Notes: a model not told the origin generated them from the sequence alone. Positions 16,602 to 27,091 are shown, numbered from the stretch's first letter. The stretch: 64,000 nt of DNA from Arthrobacter ramosus (GCF_039535095.1 NZ_BAAAWN010000001.1:744001-808000), one strand, 5' to 3'. Translations and numbers: made by a program.

Positions 16602-18089
16602 TCAGTTTCCTTCCTGGACGGTAACGTTGCTGAAGGTGCCGTTAAGTTTGACGACCAGCTTGGCGCCGGGTTTGTCCGTGTTGAAGCTGTCCCGGGTACC
16701 ACCATTGCTTTGGGTGACGGCGTTACCGTCCTGCTTGAGGTTCGCGAAGGTCATGTCTGCTTGGACCTCCACCGGCACGGTCGCGGGGATGAGGAGCTTG
16801 ATGTTGCTTGCGGTCACGTCCATCGGAACCACGACGTCGGAACCCAGCGGTGCGCTCAGGTTCAGCTTGGTCAAGTCAACGGTCCCGTTGGCCCCGGTAA
16901 TGTCGAAGCCTTTGCGGGCATCGTCGATGCTCACCGGATTCCATTGGGCATTCTGGAGACGGAAGTGGTCTGCGCTGGGGGCGATATTGAATATGCCCCC
17001 GATCACCAGCGTCGCAACGGCCAGGAAGCCGAGCAGCCCCGATGTGCGGCCACGAAGTCCCGCGACGAGGATGCCAAGGCCGAGGACTGCGGCGCCCGTG
17101 GCCCAGACCACCGCGTTGGCGGCGTCGCCCAAGTGGATGACGTTGCCGGCGTCGAGCAGTTTGAGCGTTCCGCCGGCCAGCAGGGCTGCCCCCGCTGAGA
17201 CCGCAACGATAGCCGCGCCCGGTCCCTGCCGCCTCGGCCGCTCGGGGCGGTTGGGTACGCCAGCCGGCGGGTAGGGCCCCGCGGGATTGACGGGTCCCGA
17301 GGGGGTTGCGGCCCCTCCGGTCCCGTAACTACCTGCTCCGCCGGTCCCGTAACTACCGGCCGCGTAAGCACCTGAGCCGTAAGTACCGGCACTATATGGA
17401 CCTGCGCTGTAAGGGGCGGCTGGATAGCCTGCCGAGCCCTGGGTGCCCGCCCCGCCAGGGGAACCTGGAGCGGCCGTGTAGTTGTGTGTGCCCATGGTCT
17501 GCCTTCCGTTGCGGGATTTGCTGCGCTGGACCAGGAAGTAGACCAGGTAGATGATGCCGCCTACCCAGAACAGCGTCCACAGGACTCCAGGAACGCCGTT
17601 CCAGCCCCATCCCCAGAAGCCGTGGCCGAGGCTGGGCAATCCGATGATGGTTGTGATGAGGGCGCCGGTCATGCCTGCGGACCAACGCCCTGCACCGGCC
17701 TCCTGGGCGTGGATGCGGCCATCGGGTTCGGGCAGGAGGGCCCAGGCGACGCCGTAGAGCAGGATGCCGATGCCGGCGAAGAGGGTGAGGACGATGAAGA
17801 TGCCGCGGACGATCAAAGGATCGATGCCGAAGCGGTGGGCGATGCCGCTGGCCACGCCGCCCATCCACCGGTCCCGGCCTCGCCTGATGCCTTGGCTGCG
17901 GATCCAGTTGAAGAAGTTCTGCGGGGGAGCGGGAACGGCGTAGTTCGGTGCCGCGCCGCCGGTGGGGCCGGCTTTTGGCTGGGCCGGTTCTTCCGGTGAG
18001 CCCGTTCCGGCCGGCTGGCTGGATTCTGCAGGTTGTCCGGGCTCCGCTGCTTGTCCGGAGTCCTCGGGATTCATGCTGTTCGCGTTCAT
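16602..18089 (-). CDS. Large PspC-domain protein with LiaF-like C-terminus
   Basis: 495 residues. The N-terminus (1-58) is Pro/Ala/Glu-rich. A PspC domain follows (about 62-140, with RDRWMGGVASGIAHRFG), then two more helices, a low-complexity Tyr-Gly-Ser-Ala linker (about 205-260), a second helix bundle (about 285-370), and a C-terminal hydrophilic domain of about 100 residues resembling the beta-rich LiaF/adhesin-like domain. LiaF proteins inhibit a cell-envelope two-component system; the divergent PspC-kinase gene fits that arrangement. The start may instead be the ATG at 18074. The Tyr/Gly linker is encoded by degenerate tandem repeats. Confidence 0.82.
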   Translation of the reverse strand: MNANSMNPEDSGQAAEPGQPAESSQPAGTGSPEEPAQPKAGPTGGAAPNYAVPAPPQNFFNWIRSQGIRRGRDRWMGGVASGIAHRFGIDPLIVRGIFIVLTLFAGIGILLYGVAWALLPEPDGRIHAQEAGAGRWSAGMTGALITTIIGLPSLGHGFWGWGWNGVPGVLWTLFWVGGIIYLVYFLVQRSKSRNGRQTMGTHNYTAAPGSPGGAGTQGSAGYPAAPYSAGPYSAGTYGSGAYAAGSYGTGGAGSYGTGGAATPSGPVNPAGPYPPAGVPNRPERPRRQGPGAAIVAVSAGAALLAGGTLKLLDAGNVIHLGDAANAVVWATGAAVLGLGILVAGLRGRTSGLLGFLAVATLVIGGIFNIAPSADHFRLQNAQWNPVSIDDARKGFDITGANGTVDLTKLNLSAPLGSDVVVPMDVTASNIKLLIPATVPVEVQADMTFANLKQDGNAVTQSNGGTRDSFNTDKPGAKLVVKLNGTFSNVTVQEGN

Positions 18090-18214
18090 ACTTCGATCTT
18101 GCCGCCTGGCGACGTCGCCCTCTATTGGGGGATACCCTGAACGTTCCCTGAGTGGCCCCCTGAGATGCCCTGGCTTCGAGCGCAGAAGGCCCTGATACGT
18201 GTTTGGATGGATTC

Positions 18215-19573
18215 ATGACAACCGCCATCCAACGCCCGCCGCTGGTCCGGAGCAGCGACCGGGTAATTGCCGGCGTGTGCAGCGGCCTGGCGGACCACCT
18301 TGGCTGGCCTGTGAAGTACATCCGGCTCGGTATGGTCCTTGCCTCGTTCGCCGGCGGCGCGGGCCTGGCCTTCTACGCCTGGCTGTGGGTCATGGTGCCC
18401 ACCGCCGACGAAAGCGCCCGCCGCAATAGCCGCCGGCCGGTGTCGCCCATTGCTCCCGCGGTGAGCATGCCTCCCTCGGTCAGTATGCCTCCTGAAGTAC
18501 CAGCGCCCGACGGCGGCGCGCGGCCACTGCCGCTGTCCACCCCGGCTCCCGTCTTCGCCTCCTGGTTCAGGATTCGGCGCATCCAGTACGGGAAAGAGAT
18601 CCTCCTGGGAGCCGGCCTGCTCCTGGTGGCCGCCATCCTCATCGCCCGGCAGTTCGGCGTCGAGGTCCCTCTCGGCACGCTGATCCCGGCGGCAGCCATA
18701 CTCGGCGGAGCGGCGATCGCGTGGATGCAGCTGGACGAGACGCGCCGGGCCGGACTGGTGGACAAGACCAAGGCGGACCAAGCCGGCGGCTGGATCCGCC
18801 TTGCTGCGGGCCTGGCCCTGGTGGTTGCCGGTGTGTTGGTCATGGTGTCCGGTTCCGGTTCATGGGAGCAGACATGGCTCGCGCTGCTGGCTTCCATCGC
18901 AGTGCTGGGCGGCGTCGCGCTGGTGCTGCTGCCGTGGGGCCTGAAGTTCTGGAAGGACCTTGAGACTGAGCGGGCGGCGCGGGTCCGCGAGACGGAGCGG
19001 GCGGAGATTGCCGCCCACTTGCACGACTCGGTACTCCAGACACTCGCCTTGATCCAGCGCCGGGCAGGTTCCGAGCAGGACGTGGTCCGCCTCGCCCGCG
19101 CCCAGGAGCGTGAACTGCGCACCTGGCTGTACCGGGACGCCGCCAAGGATGCAGGACTCCTGGCGGAGCGGATTGCCGCGGCCGCAGCCGAAGTGGAGGA
19201 CGCCCACGGACACGCCGTCGACGTCGTCAGCGTGGGAGACGCCGCCATGACGGACAGGCACGAAGCCCTCGTCCTGGCGGCCCGGGAGGCCATGCACAAT
19301 GCTGCCCGGCACGGCGGCGGAGCCGTGTCCGTCTATCTCGAGAGCTCGGACACGGGCAGCGAAGTTTTTGTCAGGGACCGCGGACCCGGCTTTGACCCGG
19401 ATGCCGTCCCGGAAGACCGGCTCGGAGTCAAGGAATCAATCATCGGACGAATGAAACGCCACGGCGGCACTGCGGTCATCAGCAGTGGCTCCGAGGGCAC
19501 GGAAGTCCGCCTGAAACTGCCCGTCGAGGGCGCCGACAAAGCAGAGAACCGAAACGGAGAAGCCAAAGCATGA
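18215..19573 (+). CDS. PspC-fused sensor histidine kinase (NarL/LiaS type)
   Basis: 452 residues from the ATG at 18215; a TTG at 18203 is an alternative. The N-terminal PspC domain (about 8-62) has RVIAGVCSGLADHLGWPVK. A Pro-rich linker and four more transmembrane helices follow. The dimerisation domain carries the phosphoacceptor H in EIAAHLHDSVLQTLALIQ (about residue 268), and the ATPase domain has REAMHNAARHGGG (N box) and RDRGPGFDPD (G box). It overlaps its response regulator by four bases. Fusion of PspC to a kinase is known in actinobacteria (for example Streptomyces MacS-type systems) and suggests envelope-stress sensing. Confidence 0.9.
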   Translation: MTTAIQRPPLVRSSDRVIAGVCSGLADHLGWPVKYIRLGMVLASFAGGAGLAFYAWLWVMVPTADESARRNSRRPVSPIAPAVSMPPSVSMPPEVPAPDGGARPLPLSTPAPVFASWFRIRRIQYGKEILLGAGLLLVAAILIARQFGVEVPLGTLIPAAAILGGAAIAWMQLDETRRAGLVDKTKADQAGGWIRLAAGLALVVAGVLVMVSGSGSWEQTWLALLASIAVLGGVALVLLPWGLKFWKDLETERAARVRETERAEIAAHLHDSVLQTLALIQRRAGSEQDVVRLARAQERELRTWLYRDAAKDAGLLAERIAAAAAEVEDAHGHAVDVVSVGDAAMTDRHEALVLAAREAMHNAARHGGGAVSVYLESSDTGSEVFVRDRGPGFDPDAVPEDRLGVKESIIGRMKRHGGTAVISSGSEGTEVRLKLPVEGADKAENRNGEAKA

Positions 19574-20271
19574 ACGGCACCCCAGATGAGATCAAGCCGG
19601 AGCAGGTCGTAGCCGGGCAAGTGCCGCGGAAGGTTCGCGTGGTGATCGTGGACGATCATGCCATCTTCCGGTCCGGGCTGAAGGCCGACCTCGATTCCAG
19701 GATCGACGTCGTGGGCGAAGCCGGAACAGTGGAACAAGCCATCGCCGTGATTGCCGAGGTTCACCCGGAAGTGGTGTTGCTTGACGTCCATTTGCCCGGC
19801 GGCCTTGGCGGTGGCGGGCGGGAGGTCATCAGCGCATCCTCTCCGATGCGCGGGAACACGAGCTTCCTGGCCTTGAGCGTCTCGGACGCCGCCGAGGACG
19901 TCGTCGCTGTCATTCGGGCCGGTGCCCGAGGCTATGTCACCAAGACCATTTCCGGTCCCGAGATCTCCGATGCCGTGATCCGTGTGGCCGACGGTGACGC
20001 CGTCTTCTCGCCGAGGCTTGCGGGATTTGTCCTGGACGCGTTCGGAACCTCCCCGGCCGAGATCGCCGACGACGAATTGGACCGGCTCTCCGCGAGGGAA
20101 CTGGAAGTCATGCGCCTCATCGCCCGGGGCTACAGCTACAAGGAGGTGGCCAAGGAACTGTTCATTTCCATCAAGACCGTGGAAACCCACGTCTCCGCGG
20201 TGCTCCGCAAACTCCAGCTCTCCAGCCGCCACGAACTGACCAAGTGGGCCGCCGAGCGCCGCCTCCTCTGA
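19570..20271 (+). CDS. NarL/LuxR-family response regulator
   Basis: 233 residues, start overlapping the kinase stop (ATGA). The receiver has the acidic pair in VVIVDDHAIF (about 24-33) and the phosphorylated aspartate D72 in VVLLDVHLPGG. The C-terminal LuxR-type helix-turn-helix is LSARELEVMRLIARGYSY followed by KTVETHVSAVLRKLQL (about 173-218). It is the obvious partner of the PspC-fused kinase. Its likely targets are the divergent PspC cluster and its own operon through the shared 18090-18214 region, but no clear operator could be picked there. A three-copy repeat begins at its stop codon. Confidence 0.92.
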   Translation: MNGTPDEIKPEQVVAGQVPRKVRVVIVDDHAIFRSGLKADLDSRIDVVGEAGTVEQAIAVIAEVHPEVVLLDVHLPGGLGGGGREVISASSPMRGNTSFLALSVSDAAEDVVAVIRAGARGYVTKTISGPEISDAVIRVADGDAVFSPRLAGFVLDAFGTSPAEIADDELDRLSARELEVMRLIARGYSYKEVAKELFISIKTVETHVSAVLRKLQLSSRHELTKWAAERRLL

Positions 20272-20366
20272 CGCCCGCTCACCTTTGGCGGCTTAAACCC
20301 AGACGCCCGCTCACCTATAGCGGCTTAAACCCAAACGCCCGCTCACCTAAACCCAAGGTGAGCGAG
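20271..20366. repeat. Three tandem copies of a 32-bp unit
   Basis: Units start at 20271, 20303 and 20335, each beginning ACGCCCGCTCACCT. The first two continue with GCGGCTTAAACCCA after three variable bases; the third is rearranged so that AAACCCA directly follows and becomes a hairpin loop. The copies fill the whole gap between the response regulator and the convergent aminotransferase. Confidence 0.85.
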
Positions 20367-20371
20367 CGTTT
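20333..20371. terminator. Hairpin formed by the third repeat copy
   Basis: ACGCCCGCTCACCT (20335-20348) pairs with AGGTGAGCGAGCGT (20356-20369) with one mismatch around a seven-base loop, flanked by AA and TT that extend the stem. It lies between the convergent response regulator and aminotransferase genes. Confidence 0.75.
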
Positions 20372-20385
20372 GTGCAGGCGGACGG

Positions 20386-21615
20386 CTACTTGGCCTGGCC
20401 GAGGAATTCCTGGAGGCGTCGGACGCCTTCGGCGAGGTCGTCGTCGCCCAGGGCGTAAGAGAGGCGCACGAAACCGGAGGGGCCGAAGGCCTCGCCCGGA
20501 ACAACCGCGACCTCAACCTCGTCGAGGATCAGCGAGGCAAGCTCAGCGGACGTTGAGGGACGGACGGGACCGTTCGACGTCGGGAATTCCTTGCCTAGCA
20601 GTCCGCGGACGTCGGCGTACACGTAGAAGGCGCCGGTCGGCGTCGGGCATTCCACACCCTCGATCGCGTTCAGTCCGGCGACGATCGCCTTGCGGCGGCG
20701 GTCGAAGGCGACCTTCATTTCGTCGACGGCGGTCAGCGGACCGGACACGGCAGCCAGGGCTGCGATCTGCATGATGTTGGAAACGTTCGACGTCGCGTGC
20801 GACTGGAGGTTGGTGGCGGCCTTGATGACGTCGGACGGGCCGATCATCCATCCGACTCGCCATCCGGTCATGGCGTAGGTCTTGGCGACACCGTTGAGGA
20901 TGACCACCTTGTCGCCGAGCTCGGGGGCTGCCGTGGCGATCGAGGTGAAGGGGACGCCGTCGTACGTCAGATGCTCATAGATCTCGTCAGTGACAACCCA
21001 GAGGCCCTTGGCCGCCGCCCATTTTCCGATCTCTGCCACCTGTTCGGCGCTGTAGACGGCGCCGGTCGGGTTGGACGGGGAAACGAAAAGCAGGATCTTC
21101 GTCTTGTCGGTGACCGCGGCCTCGAGCTGTTCCACGGTGACCAGGTAACCCTGTTCCGGGCCGGCGAAAACCTCGACGGGAACGCCTCCGGCCAGGCGGA
21201 TTGCCTCCGGGTAGGTGGTCCAGAAAGGCGTGGGGATGATTACTTCGTCGCCCGGATCAACAAGTGTGGCGAAGGTGTTGTAGACAGCCTGCTTGCCGCC
21301 ATTGGTGACCATCACCTGCGACGCATCTACCTTGTAGCCCGAATCGCGGAACGTCTTGTCCGCGATAGCCTGCTTCAGCTCCGGCAGGCCGGCGGCAGGG
21401 GAGTAGCGGTGGTACTTCGGCTGGGCGGCGGCCTCGACGGCGGCCTTGACGATGTAGTCGGGTGTCGGGAAGTCGGGCTCCCCGGCGCCGAAGCCGATCA
21501 CGGGGCGACCCGCTGCCTTGAGCGCCTTGGCCTTGGCGTCAACGGCAAGGGTGGCGGATTCGGCGATGGCGGAAATTCGCTGTGAAATGCGGGCGGCTGG
21601 TATTCCGGCAGACAT
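20386..21615 (-). CDS. aspC: Pyridoxal-phosphate aminotransferase (aspartate type, class I)
   Basis: 409 residues, full length for the class I/II aminotransferase fold (AspAT subgroup Ib). Signatures are [12 protein letters not shown] (about 42-53), the cofactor-binding [24 protein letters not shown] (with the conserved Asn), [14 protein letters not shown] and the PLP lysine in [17 protein letters not shown]. It most likely transfers amino groups between aspartate and 2-oxoglutarate; a broader substrate range is possible. It is isolated, convergent with the response regulator and divergent from the tRNA-Trp/secE locus. Confidence 0.9.
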   Translation of the reverse strand: MSAGIPAARISQRISAIAESATLAVDAKAKALKAAGRPVIGFGAGEPDFPTPDYIVKAAVEAAAQPKYHRYSPAAGLPELKQAIADKTFRDSGYKVDASQVMVTNGGKQAVYNTFATLVDPGDEVIIPTPFWTTYPEAIRLAGGVPVEVFAGPEQGYLVTVEQLEAAVTDKTKILLFVSPSNPTGAVYSAEQVAEIGKWAAAKGLWVVTDEIYEHLTYDGVPFTSIATAAPELGDKVVILNGVAKTYAMTGWRVGWMIGPSDVIKAATNLQSHATSNVSNIMQIAALAAVSGPLTAVDEMKVAFDRRRKAIVAGLNAIEGVECPTPTGAFYVYADVRGLLGKEFPTSNGPVRPSTSAELASLILDEVEVAVVPGEAFGPSGFVRLSYALGDDDLAEGVRRLQEFLGQAK

Positions 21616-21939
21616 TAAAGCACCGTTCTTCGCGGGCAGCTCATGAGCTGGATGGTGGGATTCGACGAAATCTACTTTATGCTGTTCTGCGGAGCTATCG
21701 GGCTAACGTCGGGAAAGTGACAGTTGAGGCTGATCACACGAGCGCTGAGCACATGAGCGAGAAGGCCTGAACGCTCCGGAAATGGCCCGGTTCGACTATC
21801 GCGACGTTGTTGCGTAGACTGGTTCACCGGTGTTGAAAAACATCACAATGGTCCGCGCCCCAGATCGGCTCCGGAATCCCGTGCTCTTCTGGATTCCTTG
21901 GCTTTGATGGAGTGTGGCCAAAATATGGATTCGTTCCAT
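21616..21939. other. Divergent region aminotransferase / tRNA-Trp
   Basis: 324 bp without a credible gene. It contains the promoter candidate at 21791-21820. Open frames on the minus strand here run through the tRNA complement and are rejected. Confidence 0.5.
21791..21820 (+). promoter_or_regulatory. Candidate promoter of tRNA-Trp/secE/nusG
   Basis: TTCGAC (21791-21796) and TAGACT (21815-21820) are 18 bp apart, about 120 bp upstream of the tRNA. The same TAGACT hexamer is found in the candidate promoters of tuf and secY. Confidence 0.5.
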
Positions 21940-22012
21940 AGGGTAGTGGCGCAATTGGTAGCGCAGCGGTCTCCAAAACCGCAGGTTGCAGGTTCGAGTC
22001 CTGTCTGCCCTG
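21940..22012 (+). tRNA. trnW: tRNA-Trp (anticodon CCA)
   Basis: A 73-nt cloverleaf. The acceptor stem AGGGTAG (21940-21946) pairs with CTGCCCT (22005-22011) except for one G-T pair, with discriminator G. The anticodon stem GCGGT/ACCGC encloses loop CTCCAAA, anticodon CCA at 21973-21975. The T arm contains GGTTCGAGTCC. CCA is not encoded at the 3' end. tRNA-Trp directly before secE-nusG is the usual actinobacterial order. Confidence 0.97.
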
Positions 22013-22020
22013 CGCAAGCT

Positions 22021-22073
22021 GTTCCGAGGGTTTCCTCGGAACAAGCGCAGCAACCATGACTCTGATCAGAGTC
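22021..22073 (+). promoter_or_regulatory. Two hairpins between tRNA-Trp and secE
   Basis: GTTCCGAGG (22021-22029) pairs perfectly with CCTCGGAAC (22034-22042) around a four-base loop, eight bases after the tRNA. GACTCTGATCAGAGTC (22058-22073) is a perfect 16-bp palindrome 36 bp before the secE start. The first may aid tRNA 3' maturation or partial termination; the second may be an operator or RNA hairpin limiting secE-nusG readthrough. Confidence 0.55.
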
Positions 22074-22109
22074 GGGTCAACGACGTTTGCATAGATGAGT
22101 GAGGATCAG

Positions 22110-22376
22110 GTGACCGAAACAGCTGCGAGCAGCTCGAAGGGCCGCCCTGCCAAGAAGTCCGATTCCGGCCTCTTCGCTCGAATTGCACTTTTTGTCCGCC
22201 AGGTAATTGGTGAGCTCAAGAAGGTAGTTGCCCCCACCCGCAAGGAACTGGTCAACTACACAGTCGTGGTGCTGGTGTTCGTGGCCATCATGATGCTGGT
22301 CGTCACCATCCTGGACCTGGCTTTCGGTACGGGAATCAAATGGGTTTTCGGCGCTACTGGCACCACGAACCACTAA
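22110..22376 (+). CDS. secE: Preprotein translocase subunit SecE
   Basis: 88 residues from the GTG at 22110, chosen because GAGGA (22101-22105) precedes it at the right distance; the ATG at 22095 would add five residues but lacks a ribosome site. The conserved SecE core is FVRQVIGELKKVVAPTRKEL (about 28-47), followed by one transmembrane helix (NYTVVVLVFVAIMMLVVTIL). SecE clamps SecY in the translocon. The N-terminus is Ser/Lys-rich and cytoplasmic. It lies between tRNA-Trp and nusG. Confidence 0.93.
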   Translation: MTETAASSSKGRPAKKSDSGLFARIALFVRQVIGELKKVVAPTRKELVNYTVVVLVFVAIMMLVVTILDLAFGTGIKWVFGATGTTNH

Positions 22377-22385
22377 GCGGATCGC

Positions 22386-22440
22386 TCCGCAAACCGCGTG
22401 GAATCCCCGGAAAATCAAGGGATTTCGCAGGGTTTGCGGA
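22386..22440 (+). promoter_or_regulatory. Nested inverted repeats between secE and nusG
   Basis: TCCGCAAACC (22386-22395) pairs perfectly with GGTTTGCGGA (22431-22440), and AATCCC (22402-22407) with GGGATT (22419-22424) inside it. The long stem-loop could be a partial terminator or processing site controlling nusG relative to secE. A palindromic ATTTAAAT (22449-22456) follows. Confidence 0.55.
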
Positions 22441-22490
22441 ATTGAGCCATTTAAATAGGCATGTTAGGCAATGAGGAAGCAGGAGACCAA

Positions 22491-23327
22491 GTGTCTGAGC
22501 AGGAGCTCGAGGTAACTGAGACTGAGCTGGATGGGCCCGCTGAAAGCACGGCCCACGCCACGGCTGACGCCGTGGAAGGATCCGAGGTCGATTCTGCTGC
22601 GCCCGAAACTGCCGACGTCGACGACGCCGATGAGTCCGACGCCGAGGTGTCCGACGCCGACGACGAGTCTGCAGACGCGTCCGACGACGCCGACGCCCTG
22701 GCCGCCGCTGCAGCTGTAGCGCCCGCCGACCCCGCTGAGGAGTTCAAGGCCAAGCTTCGCCGCCAGGAAGGTGACTGGTACGTCATTCACTCCTACGCCG
22801 GCTACGAAAACCGCGTCAAGGCCAACCTTGAGACCCGCATCCAGACCCTGGACATGGAAGATTACATCTTCGAGATCCAGGTGCCCATGGAGGAAGTCGT
22901 TGAGATCAAGAACGCCCAGCGCAAGATCATCAACCGCGTACGCATTCCGGGTTACGTCCTCGTCCGTATGGACCTGACTGACGCATCCTGGGGCGCCGTC
23001 CGCCACACCCCGGGTGTCACCGGCTTCGTGGGCAACGCACACAACCCGGTTCCGCTTCGCCTCGACGAGGTCTTCTCCATGCTGGCTCCGGTCTTCGAAG
23101 AGCAGCAGGCCGAAAAGGGCAAGCCGGTCAACAAGCAGCACCAGACGCCCGTCGACATCGACTTCGAGGTCGGAGAGTCCGTCATCGTCAAGGAAGGTCC
23201 GTTCGAGACCCTCCCCGCCACGATCTCCGAGATCAAGATGGATTCCCAGACGCTTGTGGTCCTGGTGTCAATCTTCGAACGCGAAACCCCGGTTACGCTC
23301 GCATTCAACCAGGTCACCAAGATCTAG
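22491..23327 (+). CDS. nusG: Transcription termination/antitermination factor NusG
   Basis: 278 residues from the GTG at 22491 preceded by AGGAG (22481-22485); an upstream ATG at 22461 has no such site. The first ~90 residues are an acidic, Ala/Asp/Ser-rich disordered extension absent from short NusG proteins but usual in actinobacteria. The NGN domain starts at [20 protein letters not shown] (about 96-115) and the KOW domain at [19 protein letters not shown] (about 225-243). NusG couples RNA polymerase with Rho or ribosomes. Confidence 0.95.
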   Translation: MSEQELEVTETELDGPAESTAHATADAVEGSEVDSAAPETADVDDADESDAEVSDADDESADASDDADALAAAAAVAPADPAEEFKAKLRRQEGDWYVIHSYAGYENRVKANLETRIQTLDMEDYIFEIQVPMEEVVEIKNAQRKIINRVRIPGYVLVRMDLTDASWGAVRHTPGVTGFVGNAHNPVPLRLDEVFSMLAPVFEEQQAEKGKPVNKQHQTPVDIDFEVGESVIVKEGPFETLPATISEIKMDSQTLVVLVSIFERETPVTLAFNQVTKI

Positions 23328-23456
23328 TTGATCCAAGAATTTCGCCCCGCGGTTGCCCGCTTAGCAGCCACGGAGCGGTCGGTCGCCTTGCCATGGCGGC
23401 CACAAACCTGAGGCACGCTCCTGTGTCCTAGGAAGTTATTGAGAGAAGGACCTACA

Positions 23457-23888
23457 TTGGCTCCCAAGAAGAAGGTCACCGGCCTCATCAAGCTGCAGAT
23501 CCAGGCAGGTGCCGCCAACCCGGCCCCGCCGATCGGTCCTGCGCTTGGCCAGCACGGTGTCAACATCATGGAATTCTGCAAGGCGTACAACGCTGCAACG
23601 GAAGCCCAGCGCGGAAACGTTATCCCGGTTGAAATCACGGTCTACGAAGACCGCTCCTTCACCTTCATTACCAAGACCCCGCCGGCTGCAGAGCTCATCA
23701 AGAAGGCTGCAGGCGTTGCGAAGGGTTCGGCCACGCCGCACACCGTCAAGGTTGCCAAGCTGACCCAGGCACAGGTTAACGAGATCGCCACCACCAAGAT
23801 GGAAGACCTCAACGCCACCAGCCTTGAGGGTGCTGCCAAGATCATCGCCGGCACCGCACGCTCCATGGGCATCACCGTCGAAGGCTAA
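23457..23888 (+). CDS. rplK: 50S ribosomal protein L11
   Basis: 143 residues from a TTG at 23457 (mature [13 protein letters not shown]), with AGAAGGA ending seven bases upstream; the in-frame ATG at 23439 would put the ribosome site inside the gene. The motifs [20 protein letters not shown] (thiostrepton-binding N domain with the conserved prolines) and [20 protein letters not shown] (rRNA-binding C domain) are intact. L11 organises the GTPase-associated centre. A 132-bp gap separates it from rplA. Confidence 0.96.
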
Positions 23889-24020
23889 TACCAGCCTTCA
23901 ACCGCCGGGAAACCGGCACCATTGAAATATTGAAAATGTTGGACATCCACGCCGGATTTCCAACTGTGGCAGGGCCCAGCGCGGTCCGCAGACCACAACT
24001 GCACAAGGAGAATAAGCAGC

Positions 24021-24728
24021 ATGGCAAAGCGCAGCAAAGCATATGAGGCAGCCGTAGCCAAGATCGAGGCAGACAAGTTCTACGCCCCGTTCGAGGCCAT
24101 CAAGCTCGCCAAGGACACCAACCCGTCCAAGTTCGACGCCACCGTTGAGGTCGCTTTCCGTTTGGGCGTTGACCCGCGCAAGGCCGACCAGATGGTCCGC
24201 GGCACCGTCAACCTGCCGCACGGCACGGGTAAGACTGCCCGCGTCCTGGTTTTCGCAACCGGCGACAAGGCCGAAGCAGCAATCGCTGCAGGCGCCGACT
24301 TCGTTGGTTCCGATGACCTGATCGAAAAGATCGCAGCCGGCTGGACCGACTTCGACGCCGCAGTGGCAACCCCTGACCTCATGGGCAAGGTTGGCCGTCT
24401 CGGTAAGGTCCTCGGTCCGCGTAACCTCATGCCGAACCCGAAGACCGGCACCGTGACCGCAGACGTCACCAAGGCCGTCAACGACATCAAGGGCGGCAAG
24501 ATCGACTTCCGCGTTGACAAGCACTCGAACCTTCACTTCATCATCGGCAAGGTTTCCTTCGATGAACTGAAGCTGGCCGAGAACTACGCAGCTGCTCTCG
24601 AAGAGGTACTTCGCCTGAAGCCGTCCGCTTCCAAGGGCCGCTACATCCAGAAGGCCACGGTCGCCACCACGTTCGGCCCGGGCATCTCGGTTGACCCGAA
24701 CGTCACCAAGGTTCTCACCGAGGCGTAA
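24021..24728 (+). CDS. rplA: 50S ribosomal protein L1
   Basis: 235 residues, usual length. It binds 23S rRNA at the mobile L1 stalk and in many bacteria represses translation of its own operon. Seen are [20 protein letters not shown] at the N-terminus, the core [20 protein letters not shown] and [26 protein letters not shown] lies about ten bases upstream of the ATG. A strong hairpin terminator follows, ending the secE-nusG-rplK-rplA unit. Confidence 0.97.
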   Translation: MAKRSKAYEAAVAKIEADKFYAPFEAIKLAKDTNPSKFDATVEVAFRLGVDPRKADQMVRGTVNLPHGTGKTARVLVFATGDKAEAAIAAGADFVGSDDLIEKIAAGWTDFDAAVATPDLMGKVGRLGKVLGPRNLMPNPKTGTVTADVTKAVNDIKGGKIDFRVDKHSNLHFIIGKVSFDELKLAENYAAALEEVLRLKPSASKGRYIQKATVATTFGPGISVDPNVTKVLTEA

Positions 24729-24750
24729 GCCACCGGGAGCATCGACTCTG

Positions 24751-24788
24751 AAAGGACCGTCCGGCATTCGCCGGGCGGTCCTTTCGTT
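24751..24788 (+). terminator. Intrinsic terminator after rplA
   Basis: AAAGGACCGTCCGGC (24751-24765) pairs with GCCGGGCGGTCCTTT (24770-24784) with one G-T pair around an ATTC loop, followed by CGTTGT. Confidence 0.9.
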
Positions 24789-24839
24789 GTATGCAACCGG
24801 CACCTATCGCGGGTTGCGACCGCTGATTAGGCTGAGGGC

Positions 24840-25957
<1,118 letters not shown>

Positions 25958-25961
<4 letters not shown>

Positions 25962-27091
25962 CGAGCACGGTGGAGATCGGCCAACTCTGGATCCCGGATT
26001 CCCTTGACGCCGATGACGCAAAGGACTTTCTGGCCGCCGTCGAAGTCAGCCGCAGGGTCCGGATGCAGATCTGGGGCACGGACGATCTCGCCTACACCCC
26101 GTTGGAGAAACTGCTCGAACTCGGCGACCCTTACGAACGCCAGGTCATTCTCGTGGCCCGCGTTGACGGCCGCATTGTCGGTACTGTCGACATCGCGCTG
26201 CCCCTTGCCGACAACATGGACCTGGCCGAGTTCACCCTCGACATCCTTCCTGAATTCCAGCGCAGGGGCGTCGGCCGGCAGCTTCTGGAAGCTGCCGAAC
26301 ATTTCGCCAAAAGCGAGGGCCGGACGATGATCATGGTGGACACCAACCACCCTGCAGAGTCCTTGCGCGGTGGTGCCGAGGGCCAGCTCGTACCTGGCAG
26401 CGGCCTGGGCTTTGTTCCCTTGGCCAGCCGCGAGGTCGATTTTGCCCGTCGCACCGGCTACACCCTCCAGCACATCGAACAGTTCAGTTCCTGTGCGCTC
26501 CCGCTGGATTCAAAGCTTGTCGCCGAGCTTGAGGCCGAAGCGGAAGTCGCGAACGCCGGCCGCTATCAGGTCCACCACTGGACCGACCGTTGCCCGCAAC
26601 AGTGGCTCGAAGCAGTGGCCGCACTCGAGAACGCGGCCGGGGAAGTAGTGTCCGAGCGCAGTGAGACCGCGGAAGCCGAACAGCAGCAGTTAGTGTTCGA
26701 CGCCGGTGTGTTGCGCCAGGCGGAGGACGCCGCCGTCGCGCAGGGGCGCCGAACGGTGGTCACCGCCGTCGAGCACGTCGCCAGCGGGCGGATCGTCGGG
26801 CTCACCACGATCGGCGTCCTGGCGCAACGCCAGGACGTCGTCTTCCAGGACGACACGATCGTCCTGCAGGAGCACCGGGGAAACAAACTCGGGCTCCTCA
26901 TCAAGGTCGCCAATATGCAGCGCCTCAGCGAACAGTTCCCCGACGCGCGGGTGATCTACACCTGGAATGCCCCCGAAAACCGGTACCTGCTGACCGTGAA
27001 CAAGCAATTGGGATTCACGACGGCCGGGGTCACGGGGTTGTGGCAGAAGGAACTGCCGAACATGGGCCCGAGGGTCACCTCCTCCGAGTGA
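25958..27091 (+). CDS. Two-domain GNAT acetyltransferase (second of tandem pair)
   Basis: 377 residues from the ATG at 25958 that overlaps the upstream stop (ATGA), preceded by AGAGGA; an ATG at 25940 is less likely. It is clearly paralogous to the upstream gene: N-terminal domain with ILPEFQRRGVGRQLLEAAEH (about 103-122) and C-terminal domain with LQEHRGNKLGLLIKVANMQR, TWNAPENRYLLTVNKQLGFT and a WQKELP ending. The shared phrase W-T-[ND]-R-C-P begins the second domain in both. The pair probably arose by gene duplication and acts on related substrates, possibly as a heteromer. No substrate can be assigned. Confidence 0.85.

Noticed and set aside
21796..22057. Minus-strand frames overlapping tRNA-Trp
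   Set aside because: They contain the tRNA complement, which gives the well-known spurious translated-tRNA peptides.
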